DNA from: Nitrospira sp. UBA2083
Lineage (GTDB): Bacteria; Nitrospirota; Nitrospiria; Nitrospirales; Nitrospiraceae
NCBI GenBank assembly: GCA_002331625.1
Contig: DCZN01000101.1
Location: 394 to 17,154 of the forward strand
Direction: 5' to 3'
Length of the DNA: 16,761 nt
The notes beneath the pieces were generated by a model. It saw nothing but the letters and a program-made list of their open reading frames with translations. It was not told the origin of the DNA and did no database searches. Below, piece after piece: positions 1 to 6,140 of the stretch; positions within the stretch are counted from its first letter, which is position 1, and each line of letters starts with the position of its first letter. Made by a program: the position numbers and the translations under genes.

Positions 1-773
1 AGAATCGGCGTGCCGTTCTCGTTGACGCCGACGGCGATCTTCTCGATGTCTTCCGTCTTCTTAATGTATCCTCGCCCCCGAATGACGTACTCGATCCCTG
101 AAAATTCCACGACCCGCCCGCCGACATCGTTGATACTCTCGCGAATCATTTCGACGATGGAAGGGAGCGACAGCCGATAGGCCAGCACTTTGGTCGGATC
201 GAGATTGACTTGGTACTGGCGAACGAACCCTCCGATGCTGGCCACTTCGGCGACGCCTTCAACGGCCCGCAACCAATACTGGAGGTACCAGTCTTGGAAG
301 CTGCGCAGCGAGGCAAGATCTTGCTGCCCTGATTCGTCAACCAAGCCGTATTGGAAGATCCAGCCTACACCGGTCGCGTCTGGGCCGAGCTGTGGCGTGA
401 CACCCTCCGGCATGCGACCGGATAGTTGATTCAAACGTTCCAGTACTCGCGAGCGCGCCCAATAGATGTCCGTCCCGTCTTTAAACAGGATGTAGACGTA
501 GGAATAGCCGAAGTCCGAGAAGCCACGAACGACTGTCACGTTAGGAGCTGACAGGAGCGCGGTGACGATCGGATAGGTGATCTGGTCTTCGACGAGGTCG
601 GGTGAGCGGCCAGGCCAAGTCGTATAGACGATGACTTGGGTGTCGGAGATATCGGGCAACGCATCGATCGGCGTCTGCCACATGGCCCAGAGTCCGACGG
701 CAGACAGCGAGAAGACGAGCAGGAAGACGATGAAACGGTTTCTTGCGCTGTATTCGATAATCCGTTCGACCAT
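1..773 (-). CDS. cusA: CusA-like Cu(I)/Ag(I) RND efflux pump, N-terminal part (runs off left edge)
   Basis: This is the first 257 residues of an inner-membrane heavy-metal RND pump, which would export cuprous or silver ions using the proton gradient as part of a CusCBA-type complex. Reading leftward from the ATG at 773 gives MVERIIEYSARNRFIV, one membrane helix (about residues 12-32), then TPIDALPDISDTQV, VRGFSDFGYSYVYILFKDGT, YWARSRVLERLNQL and LGPDATGVGWIFQY. All of these match my recollection of E. coli CusA closely, clearly more than CzcA (compare the other pump at 7358). The methionine triad and the TM4 proton-relay region lie outside the window. It is the last visible gene of a minus-strand operon, 82 nt after cusB. 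The start has only a weak GAGG about 10 nt upstream. The family call is firm; the exact metal is inferred. Confidence 0.93.
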   Translation of the reverse strand, partial: MVERIIEYSARNRFIVFLLVFSLSAVGLWAMWQTPIDALPDISDTQVIVYTTWPGRSPDLVEDQITYPIVTALLSAPNVTVVRGFSDFGYSYVYILFKDGTDIYWARSRVLERLNQLSGRMPEGVTPQLGPDATGVGWIFQYGLVDESGQQDLASLRSFQDWYLQYWLRAVEGVAEVASIGGFVRQYQVNLDPTKVLAYRLSLPSIVEMIRESINDVGGRVVEFSGIEYVIRGRGYIKKTEDIEKIAVGVNENGTPI

Positions 774-794
774 TAGGAACGTGCCTCGTATTTT

Positions 795-852
795 GTGAAG
801 CGTGAAGCGTCTGAATCTGAGCACGAGATATGCTTCACGAGCGACGTTTCAC
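795..852. repeat. Intercistronic palindromic repeat element (REP-like) between cusB and cusA
   Basis: Two tandem GTGAAGC heptamers (795-801 and 802-808) are followed by complementary copies GCTTCAC (832-838) and GTTTCAC (846-852). CGTGAAGC at 801-808 pairs perfectly with GCTTCACG at 832-839, and GTGAAGCGT at 795-803 pairs with ACGTTTCAC at 844-852 through one G-U wobble. The element lies just past the cusB stop codon and ahead of cusA. In that place such elements usually act as mRNA-stabilising or partial-termination hairpins. The modular GTGAAGC/GCTTCAC composition looks like a dispersed genomic repeat rather than a unique hairpin, but copies outside this window cannot be seen. Confidence 0.6.
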
Positions 853-855
853 GGG

Positions 856-2097
856 TCACTTCATGCCGGGCATCCCACCCATGCTCTCCACGACTGACTT
901 CAGCCGGCTTTCGCTGTCGATCAGGAAGTTGGCCGAGGTGACGATGTGTTCGCCTTCTTTCAATCCCGTCAACACTTCAGACCATTCGCCGGTCTTCGCT
1001 CCGGTTTTGACCAGACGCGGCTCGAGCTTCCCACCGCCCAGATGGAGAAAGACGACTTGCTTCTGGCCCGATTCGATGATGGCTTCTTGTGGAATCGCCA
1101 GACGATTGCCCAAATTCACCCGCAACTCCACGTTGCCATACATGTCCGGTTTGAGTTTCTCCTCTGGATTGGCCAATTCGAACCGCACCTTGGCTGTGCG
1201 GGTCTTCGAGTCTAATGTTGGATAGATGAAACCCACCTGTGCGGTCAGGACTGTGCTCGGATCATAGGAGAGGGTGACGGAAGCCTTTTGCCCGGCCTTC
1301 ACGAACGAGAGTTCGTATTCATAGATGTCCGCCAGGATCCAGACGCGGGACAGGTCCACGATGGTGTACAGCTCTTGGCCCGGTTCCACATGGGCTCCTT
1401 GCACGACCTCTTTACGAATAACACTCCCGGCAATCGGTGAGTGAATCGGCAAGGTCTTCCGCACCTGCTTCGTCCGCTCCAAGTCGTGGATGTGTTCCTC
1501 GGAAATATCCCAGAGGTGCAAGCGATGCCGCGTGGCTTCCAGCAGTTCTTGGGAGCTACGGGCCACATCCGGGAATTCGCTTTCGCCGAGCTGTTTACGG
1601 CCCTGGAGTGCCAACAGGTATTCCTCCTGGGTTGCAACCAAATCGGGGCTGTAGATCGTAAATAGCCGCTGGCCTCTCTTCACATGATCCCCGAGGGCGC
1701 TGACGAACAGCTCTTCGATCCACCCGTGAAACTTGATGGTGACCTTGGCAAGCCGGCGCTCATCCATGGCCACGCGTCCCACCGTTCGGATGGTTTTCTC
1801 TAAGGGACGGCGGATCACTTGCCCGTACTTCACGCCGATCGTTTGCAGTCGTTCCGGCGGGATAGTCACGATCCCGGAAATACCCTCCGGCTCGTGGGTA
1901 GACTCCCTTCCGCCAGACTGTTTCGCTGGAGTCGGTTTCTTCTCTTCCTTCTGCTTCCCCGGCATCTCCATGTCGGCCATCCCGCTCTGTTTGGATTCCG
2001 CCGGCAGAAGCATCGCGGGGCGCGATAGCAGCCACGCCAAACCGACTACCGCGAGGAGAAGGAGTAGACCCGTTCCGACATGCCGGCGGCGACTCAT
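856..2097 (-). CDS. cusB: CusB-like periplasmic adaptor (membrane fusion protein) of copper/silver efflux
   Basis: The 413-residue protein bridges the RND pump and the outer-membrane channel and, in the CusB family, hands Cu(I)/Ag(I) to the pump. It has an N-terminal signal anchor (about residues 8-25), then a Met-bearing stretch (GMADMEMPG, about 39-47) and a Lys-rich linker. The adaptor core follows: beta-barrel/lipoyl strands with GWIEELFVSALGDHVKRGQ, a helical hairpin with ATQEEYLLALQGRKQLGE, the second lipoyl half IHSPIAGSVIRKEVVQGAHV, and the barrel segment WILADIYEYELSFV. The tail SMGGMPGMK is again Met-rich. The two Met-rich ends favour a monovalent copper/silver substrate, since CusB uses N-terminal methionines to bind Cu(I). 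The ATG overlaps the stop of the channel gene by 4 nt (2094-2097), so the two are translationally coupled. Confidence 0.92.
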   Translation of the reverse strand: MSRRRHVGTGLLLLLAVVGLAWLLSRPAMLLPAESKQSGMADMEMPGKQKEEKKPTPAKQSGGRESTHEPEGISGIVTIPPERLQTIGVKYGQVIRRPLEKTIRTVGRVAMDERRLAKVTIKFHGWIEELFVSALGDHVKRGQRLFTIYSPDLVATQEEYLLALQGRKQLGESEFPDVARSSQELLEATRHRLHLWDISEEHIHDLERTKQVRKTLPIHSPIAGSVIRKEVVQGAHVEPGQELYTIVDLSRVWILADIYEYELSFVKAGQKASVTLSYDPSTVLTAQVGFIYPTLDSKTRTAKVRFELANPEEKLKPDMYGNVELRVNLGNRLAIPQEAIIESGQKQVVFLHLGGGKLEPRLVKTGAKTGEWSEVLTGLKEGEHIVTSANFLIDSESRLKSVVESMGGMPGMK

Positions 2098-3398
2098 GAT
2101 CTCGGTTTCCTTTCCGATCCATCCAACGGTCCACCAGTGACAGCCTCAAGCCGAGCCAGCGCTTTTTCGTGATTGACCATCTCGCTGTGCAATTCGAGTT
2201 GGCTGTCCTGCAGCGTCAAGAGACTGTTGAGCAGCGTCAGAAAGTCCACTTTGCCCACGGCATAGCCCGCTTGAGCCGCTTGCAAGCCCAGCGTCGCCTG
2301 GGGAATGATGGCGTCGCGCAGAATCGTGATGAGCCGTTCGGCTCGCTGCGCTTGGACGAAGCCGTCTTTGACTTGAAACAACAGATCCTGTCTGGCGGCG
2401 GCAAAGTCTTCACGGGCACCTTCGAGATTAGCCACGGCCTCGCGCACGCCTTGCTTTTGTTTTGTTCCATAAAACAGCGGAATCTTGATGCCCACCATCA
2501 CTTGATAGCCGTTATCATTGATCTTGTCGTTGCGAATCCCCAGCGCAGTCACATCGAAGTCAGGATAGTATTGCCGCTTTGCTAACGAGACAGCGCGTTC
2601 GGAGCGATCGATGCTTTTTGCCGTCGCGAGTAGGGCGGGCGAGAAGTCACTGGCCAACCTGTTGAGTTCCTGAAGAGTGAGTGTCAACAGACTGCTGTGT
2701 ACTTCTTCCGGAGTGCCCAAAGGACCGTCCGGTGGACGATTCAAAAGCCGATTGATGGCCGCGTGAAGACTCTCCTTCTGCTGATCAAGGACGGCCAGCC
2801 GATCCAAGACGCGTGAAATTTCGACCTGAGCTCGGAACACATCCTGCTGGGCGGCTTGTCCCACGCCGTATCGAGCCTTAGCCGTCTTCTCGAATTGCGT
2901 CAGTAGCGCCTTATTTCCCTCCACGATGTCGATGCTCTTGTGGACGAAGTGCAGGTCGTAGTAGGTCTGCTTGAGCGTGGCCACCAACCTTAGTTGGGTG
3001 GCGTTGTATTCCTGCTCCAACCGTTCGGCGTCACGTTGCGCTACTTCACCCTTCAGCTTAAGTTTGCCCGGAAAGGGGATGTCTTGCCCAACCCCGTACA
3101 TCACTCCTTCCACGACCGGAGGCACCATCGGCATGCGTTGATAGCCGAGTTGGAGACGAGGATCCGGTAGGGTCTGTACTTGCGACACGACCGCCTGAGC
3201 CCCTTCCCAGCGTTCATGCGCTGCCTTGATCTCCGGACTACGGGCAGCTAACTCCTCGATGAGCATGGAAAGGGAGAGTTGGCCTTCGTCCGCCAAAGTG
3301 GAGCCCGTGGTGCCCAGCAGAAGGGAAGCAAGGCTCAAAAACGAAGCAGTCAGAATACTGCTCAGCCTTCCAGACAATTGGTGGAATGATGAGTTCAC
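2094..3398 (-). CDS. TolC/CusC-family outer-membrane efflux channel
   Basis: This 434-residue protein is the outer-membrane exit duct of the tripartite pump. It has a signal peptide (about residues 1-36, ending near STLADEG). The outer-membrane efflux (OEP) repeat then occurs twice: LSMLIEELAARSPEIKAA with long amphipathic helices in the first half, and FSPALLATAKSIDRSERAVS with GIKIPLFYGTKQKQ in the second. The motif QLGYQRMPMVPP near residue 105 resembles metal-type channels. The start is GTG at 3398, supported by a strong GGAGGTG placed 5 nt upstream; an internal ATG would lose the signal peptide. That Shine-Dalgarno sequence is one arm of a 10-bp inverted repeat (see 3403-3483). It is probably the channel for this CusAB pair and perhaps also for the second RND pump, which has no channel gene beside it. 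Confidence 0.92.
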   Translation of the reverse strand: MNSSFHQLSGRLSSILTASFLSLASLLLGTTGSTLADEGQLSLSMLIEELAARSPEIKAAHERWEGAQAVVSQVQTLPDPRLQLGYQRMPMVPPVVEGVMYGVGQDIPFPGKLKLKGEVAQRDAERLEQEYNATQLRLVATLKQTYYDLHFVHKSIDIVEGNKALLTQFEKTAKARYGVGQAAQQDVFRAQVEISRVLDRLAVLDQQKESLHAAINRLLNRPPDGPLGTPEEVHSSLLTLTLQELNRLASDFSPALLATAKSIDRSERAVSLAKRQYYPDFDVTALGIRNDKINDNGYQVMVGIKIPLFYGTKQKQGVREAVANLEGAREDFAAARQDLLFQVKDGFVQAQRAERLITILRDAIIPQATLGLQAAQAGYAVGKVDFLTLLNSLLTLQDSQLELHSEMVNHEKALARLEAVTGGPLDGSERKPRS

Positions 3399-3402
3399 AA
3401 TG

Positions 3403-3483
3403 ACACCTCCAGGTGATGTCGAACGGATGGATCAATGCCCGCTCCGCGCACGTACAGAGCGGCAGTGAACGAACTGGAGGTGT
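3403..3483 (-). promoter_or_regulatory. Structured mRNA leader that can hide the channel gene's Shine-Dalgarno
   Basis: The segments 3403-3412 and 3474-3483 are perfect 10-bp inverted repeats. In the minus-strand mRNA the upstream arm reads ACACCUCCAG and the downstream arm CUGGAGGUGU, and the latter contains the GGAGGUG ribosome binding site of the GTG start at 3398. A second hairpin nests in the loop (CCGCTC at 3439-3444 with GAGCGG at 3457-3462). The upstream arm begins 4 nt after the TAA of the small gene (3488-3490), so a ribosome finishing that gene would cover it and free the binding site. The repeat is read directly from the sequence; the coupling mechanism is inferred. Confidence 0.55.
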
Positions 3484-3487
3484 GAGA

Positions 3488-3850
3488 TTAAATTCGAAGG
3501 ACCGACGAGGAGGCTATGGAGATGGGCTCAATGGAAGAAGCACTGCTCCAGGACCACGGTCCCGAGATGGAGACGGTGGGAGCGGGTGCGACAGAGCCCA
3601 GCAGTACCGGCACCTGGGTCAGATCGCTGGTTGCCGCATGTTTGAGCTGCCGTGCGGGCGATGAGCTAGCGGATGGCGGACACATGATTGTGCCGTCCAT
3701 CGGGCAGGTCATGTGACTCATGTCTTCAGCCAGCTTCGCGATGTCGTTCGCCAGCGACAGATCCGGCACCGCACACATGGCACCCACGACCTGGCAGAAG
3801 GTAAAGAACAGGAGGAGAGCTATCCCACGCATTTTAGTCTGGTGCATCAT
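3488..3850 (-). CDS. Small secreted Cys/Met-containing protein, first gene of the copper efflux operon
   Basis: The 120-residue product is not one I recognise by name. It has an N-terminal export signal (MRGIALLLFFTFCQVVGAMC, about residues 7-26), so it should be periplasmic or membrane-anchored. The cluster HMTCPMDGTIMCPP (about residues 46-59) combines one His, three Met and two Cys, a plausible soft-metal (Cu/Ag) ligand set. The C-terminal half is Ser/Pro/Ala-rich and probably disordered. It opens the minus-strand operon 89 nt ahead of the channel gene, and its stop codon sits right beside the leader inverted repeat, so it may double as a regulatory leader ORF. No clear Shine-Dalgarno precedes either ATG (3850 or the in-frame Met7). 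Its role as a metal chaperone or sensor is inference. Confidence 0.72.
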   Translation of the reverse strand: MMHQTKMRGIALLLFFTFCQVVGAMCAVPDLSLANDIAKLAEDMSHMTCPMDGTIMCPPSASSSPARQLKHAATSDLTQVPVLLGSVAPAPTVSISGPWSWSSASSIEPISIASSSVLRI

Positions 3851-3925
3851 AACAAGCGCTCAACGGCTTCCACTCTGTCGTATCCGTAGTGGGCTAGTCA
3901 AGTCCGCTGAGGCACTTGTCAGAAA

Positions 3926-3941
3926 GCATCTATCATGCCAA
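3926..3941 (-). promoter_or_regulatory. Candidate sigma54 (-24/-12) promoter for the copper efflux operon
   Basis: On the minus strand the segment reads TGGCATGATAGATGCT. It fits the sigma54 consensus TGGCACG-N4-TTGCW at 10 of 12 fixed positions and keeps the diagnostic GG-N10-GC spacing. Transcription would start near 3914, giving about a 64-nt leader before the small gene at 3850. A dyad GCGAT-GT-ATCGC at 3965-3976 lies just upstream and could be an activator site, though nearer than usual. Sigma54 control of periplasmic metal defence is known for ZraR-type systems. No activator gene is in the window. Confidence 0.4.
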
Positions 3942-4008
3942 GAGCACGCTGCACGAAAAATCTCGCGATGTATCGCTGTCTTCAATACTTATGGTGAACT
4001 GTGGTGGG

Positions 4009-4036
4009 TTTATATCGATCTTCTTATAACTTGCAA
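4009..4036 (-). promoter_or_regulatory. Alternative sigma70-like promoter upstream of the copper efflux operon
   Basis: On the minus strand TTGCAA (4031-4036) and TATAAA (4009-4014) are separated by 16 nt, matching the -35 and -10 consensus at 4/6 and 5/6 positions. The start would be near 4002, leaving about 150 nt of leader before 3850. It competes with the sigma54 candidate at 3926-3941; both could be used. Confidence 0.35.
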
Positions 4037-4065
4037 CGGTGGGGCATTTCAGGACAGTTAGGAGC

Positions 4066-4254
4066 ATGATGGACTGTGGCGAATTGCGTCAATCTGTATG
4101 GAGTTTTCCGGGTAACCTGATCATGGAAACTGTAGCCACGATCAGAAGAGGCCGCAATGCCACTGACCGTCCCGCCTTATCGGCTGCTGTTCTGGCTGAA
4201 TACATGCCAGCCAAAGAAGTGGCGGAGCGAGAATTCCTAATCATGAGAAGCTGA
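4066..4254 (+). CDS. Doubtful small ORF in the 3851-4290 spacer
   Basis: This is the only reading frame worth noting in the roughly 440-bp spacer between the two minus-strand transcription units. It encodes 62 residues from the ATG at 4066 (or 61 from the adjacent ATG at 4069). The Shine-Dalgarno-like TAGGAG at 4059-4064 is a little close to the first ATG but well placed for the second. The protein (MMDCGELRQSVW at its start, ending LIMRS) has no signal peptide, membrane helix or motif I recognise. It could be a small unknown gene or chance. The rest of the spacer holds the promoter candidates described separately. Confidence 0.2.
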   Translation: MMDCGELRQSVWSFPGNLIMETVATIRRGRNATDRPALSAAVLAEYMPAKEVAEREFLIMRS

Positions 4255-4290
4255 CAAGCCTGTCTGCCTCCCACTGAGCGCAACGGTCAG

Positions 4291-5490
4291 TCAGTGCGTA
4301 TGAATGGTTCGAGCGAGCACAGGACGCATCACTACTACAAATGTCGCGAGTGCAGAAAAAACCGCACCGGCGTAGAAGGTGACCGATGAGCCAAGTTGAT
4401 CCCACAGAAGACCCGCGAGAACACTGGCGATGAGCATGGCCAGCCCGCTTGCTAAATTGAATAAGCCAAACGCAGTTCCACGCAGATCAGCCGGCGCCGT
4501 GTCGACGATCATTGTAGAGAGTAAGCCTTGCGTGATGCCCATGTGTAAGCCCCACAGGCATACACCCAACAGCACGATACTCCAATGATCGTATATGGCC
4601 AACACCAAGTCAGCTCCGATCAAAACGATGAGCCCAATCACAAGCAATTTTGTGTGACTCATACGGTCAGAGAGTTTGCCAAAGGGGTAGGCTGAACCGG
4701 CATAGACGAGATTCATCGCGACCATGATGAGCGGGATCAGTGCCAGGGGTATGCCTCCCTGTTGTGCGCGGAGCACAAGAAACGCCTCACTGAATCGGGC
4801 AAGGGTGAAGATAGTTCCGATCCCGACCACCCACCAATAGGCTGCTCCCAAGTGGGTAAGATTCTCCCACCGGATTGGGTTGACCCTACCGCGATCCTGC
4901 CGAGTTGCCGGTTCTTGAACACCGAACGACAAGAGTACAACCGACAGGATGCCAGGAATCACCGCGACCCAGAACACTGCTCGGAAATCATCAGCCCAGA
5001 GCCACATCAATCCAGCTGCGAGGAGTGGGCCGAGGAAGGCTCCGATCGTATCGAGGGTCTGCCGCAGTCCAAAGGCCGCACCGCGAAGGTGCGGTGGGGC
5101 GATGTCGGCCACGAGCGCATCTCGCGGTGCGCCGCGGATGCCTTTGCCGATCCGGTCCATAAGACGAGCGGTGAGCACCATACCGAGACTGGTGGCGATG
5201 GCAAACAATGGCTTCGTCATGGCTCCTAGGGAGTAGCCGAAAACAGCGAGGGCTTTTCGTTTCCCAAGATAGTCGCTGAGTGTGCCGGAAAAGACTTTCA
5301 CGATCAGCGCAAGGGACTCGGCCAGGCCTTCGACGATCCCCACTGCGGTGGTATTGGTTCCGAGGGCCGTGACCATGAAGAGAGGAAGGAGGCTATGGAT
5401 CACCTCAGACGAGACGTCCATGAAGAGGCTGACGAATCCGAGAAGCCAGATTCCGCTTGGGAGGCGTTGTGTGGTGCGGTCTGATGACAT
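4291..5490 (-). CDS. MFS exporter, 12 transmembrane helices
   Basis: The 399-residue inner-membrane protein belongs to the major facilitator superfamily. It shows about 12 hydrophobic helices and the loop 2-3 signature in both halves: GTLSDYLGKRKAL (about residues 66-78) and a degenerate FGKLSDRMSHTKLL in the second half. DRIGKGIRGAPRDAL is characteristic of a sub-group of bacterial drug/metal exporters. I chose the ATG at 5490. The frame stays open to 5901, but the extra 137 residues are Arg/His/Thr-rich, lack hydrophobic helices and run antisense to the His-rich gene at 5607. A promoter-like pair lies just upstream (5510-5539), leaving a leader of roughly 13 nt and no clear Shine-Dalgarno. 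Its position between two metal pumps suggests metal or toxicant export; the substrate is unknown. Confidence 0.88.
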   Translation of the reverse strand: MSSDRTTQRLPSGIWLLGFVSLFMDVSSEVIHSLLPLFMVTALGTNTTAVGIVEGLAESLALIVKVFSGTLSDYLGKRKALAVFGYSLGAMTKPLFAIATSLGMVLTARLMDRIGKGIRGAPRDALVADIAPPHLRGAAFGLRQTLDTIGAFLGPLLAAGLMWLWADDFRAVFWVAVIPGILSVVLLSFGVQEPATRQDRGRVNPIRWENLTHLGAAYWWVVGIGTIFTLARFSEAFLVLRAQQGGIPLALIPLIMVAMNLVYAGSAYPFGKLSDRMSHTKLLVIGLIVLIGADLVLAIYDHWSIVLLGVCLWGLHMGITQGLLSTMIVDTAPADLRGTAFGLFNLASGLAMLIASVLAGLLWDQLGSSVTFYAGAVFSALATFVVVMRPVLARTIHTH

Positions 5491-5509
5491 GGAAACCGTG
5501 ACACAGTCT

Positions 5510-5543
5510 ATTATGAACAAACGGCTGGGAATGTTACAATTCC
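5510..5543 (-). promoter_or_regulatory. Promoter with overlapping dyad for the MFS gene
   Basis: On the minus strand TTGTAA (5534-5539) and CATAAT (5510-5515) are 18 nt apart, a reasonable sigma70 pair. The start would fall near 5503, only about 13 nt before the ATG at 5490. A dyad GGAAT-N6-ATTCC (5528-5543) covers the -35 box and is placed like a repressor operator between the divergent MFS and His-rich genes. The regulator is not visible here. Confidence 0.4.
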
Positions 5544-5606
5544 AAGGGCAGGCGAGCAACACTATGAATTGATGGGCTTGAGCAGTTGTGGTAGGTTTAC
5601 AAGGTA

Positions 5607-6062
5607 ATGCAACCAAAACGAGCGATGCGTGCCTGGACTCGTGCAGCCGTCCTGATGTGGACGTCCTTGTGGATGCTGGCAGTTCCCTTGTTCCATGTGC
5701 ATCCAGAGGCCGACCATCGGCATGGAGAAGTCGGGCATGTTCATGGCGGGACGGTCCATACTGTCTGGTCTCCGGACCTCGACTGCGAGTATGGCAACCA
5801 TGGGCAGGCCGTCGGGGGGTATGCACAACTCGCGCACGTGGGTGACGGCCATCCAGAGTTCGGCCTGTCACTCCTGACCGATTCAACGGATCGAAAGTCA
5901 CTCAAACCGTTTCTGATACCGATACTCGGGCTCTCGTCGACTGATGTTGTCCGAGACGAGCAACAGAGTATCCGAATCCGGCAGAGCCTCTTGGTGCGTT
6001 CAGCATCCTTACCACTCATCCACAACATCGCCTTTCGCGGTCCGCCCCGTCTCCTCGCATAG
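5607..6062 (+). CDS. Small His-rich secreted protein leading the second RND operon
   Basis: The 151-residue protein has a basic N-terminus followed by a hydrophobic segment (about residues 13-29), so it should be exported or membrane-anchored. Directly after this comes a dense histidine patch from FHVHPEADHRHG to GHVHGGTVH (about residues 29-53), with ten His in about 25 residues and a single Cys nearby. Such patches bind divalent metals (Zn, Ni, Co, Cu) in the periplasm. The C-terminal half has no motif I recognise. It precedes the adaptor gene by 78 nt on the same strand and diverges from the MFS gene. The ATG at 5607 has a weak AAGG 3 nt upstream. It occupies the same place in this operon as the Cys/Met protein does in the first, so a metal-binding accessory or sensing role is inferred. 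Confidence 0.75.
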   Translation: MQPKRAMRAWTRAAVLMWTSLWMLAVPLFHVHPEADHRHGEVGHVHGGTVHTVWSPDLDCEYGNHGQAVGGYAQLAHVGDGHPEFGLSLLTDSTDRKSLKPFLIPILGLSSTDVVRDEQQSIRIRQSLLVRSASLPLIHNIAFRGPPRLLA

Positions 6063-6103
6063 ACGCGCTATCCGTTTCCCGATTTTGGATCGTTACCGAT
6101 ATG

Positions 6104-6124
6104 CCTTGGACGCACAATCCAGGG
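6104..6124 (+). promoter_or_regulatory. Hairpin just upstream of the adaptor ribosome binding site
   Basis: CCTTGGA (6104-6110) pairs with TCCAGGG (6118-6124) through seven base pairs including one T-G wobble, with a 7-nt loop. It lies between the His-rich gene's stop and the TAGGAG Shine-Dalgarno of the adaptor gene. There is no T-run after it, so a terminator is unlikely; an mRNA processing or stability element is possible. Confidence 0.35.
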
Positions 6125-6140
6125 CGGTAGGAGAATTACC

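Noticed and set aside
4272..4296. Inverted repeat CACTGA/TCAGTG at the end of the MFS gene as a terminator
   Set aside because: Only 6 bp, overlaps the stop codon and is not followed by a T-run on the minus strand.
5491..5901. 137-residue N-terminal extension of the MFS gene
   Set aside because: The extension is Arg/His/Thr-rich, overlaps the His-rich gene on the other strand and precedes a normal MFS first helix; the ATG at 5490 gives the usual family length.
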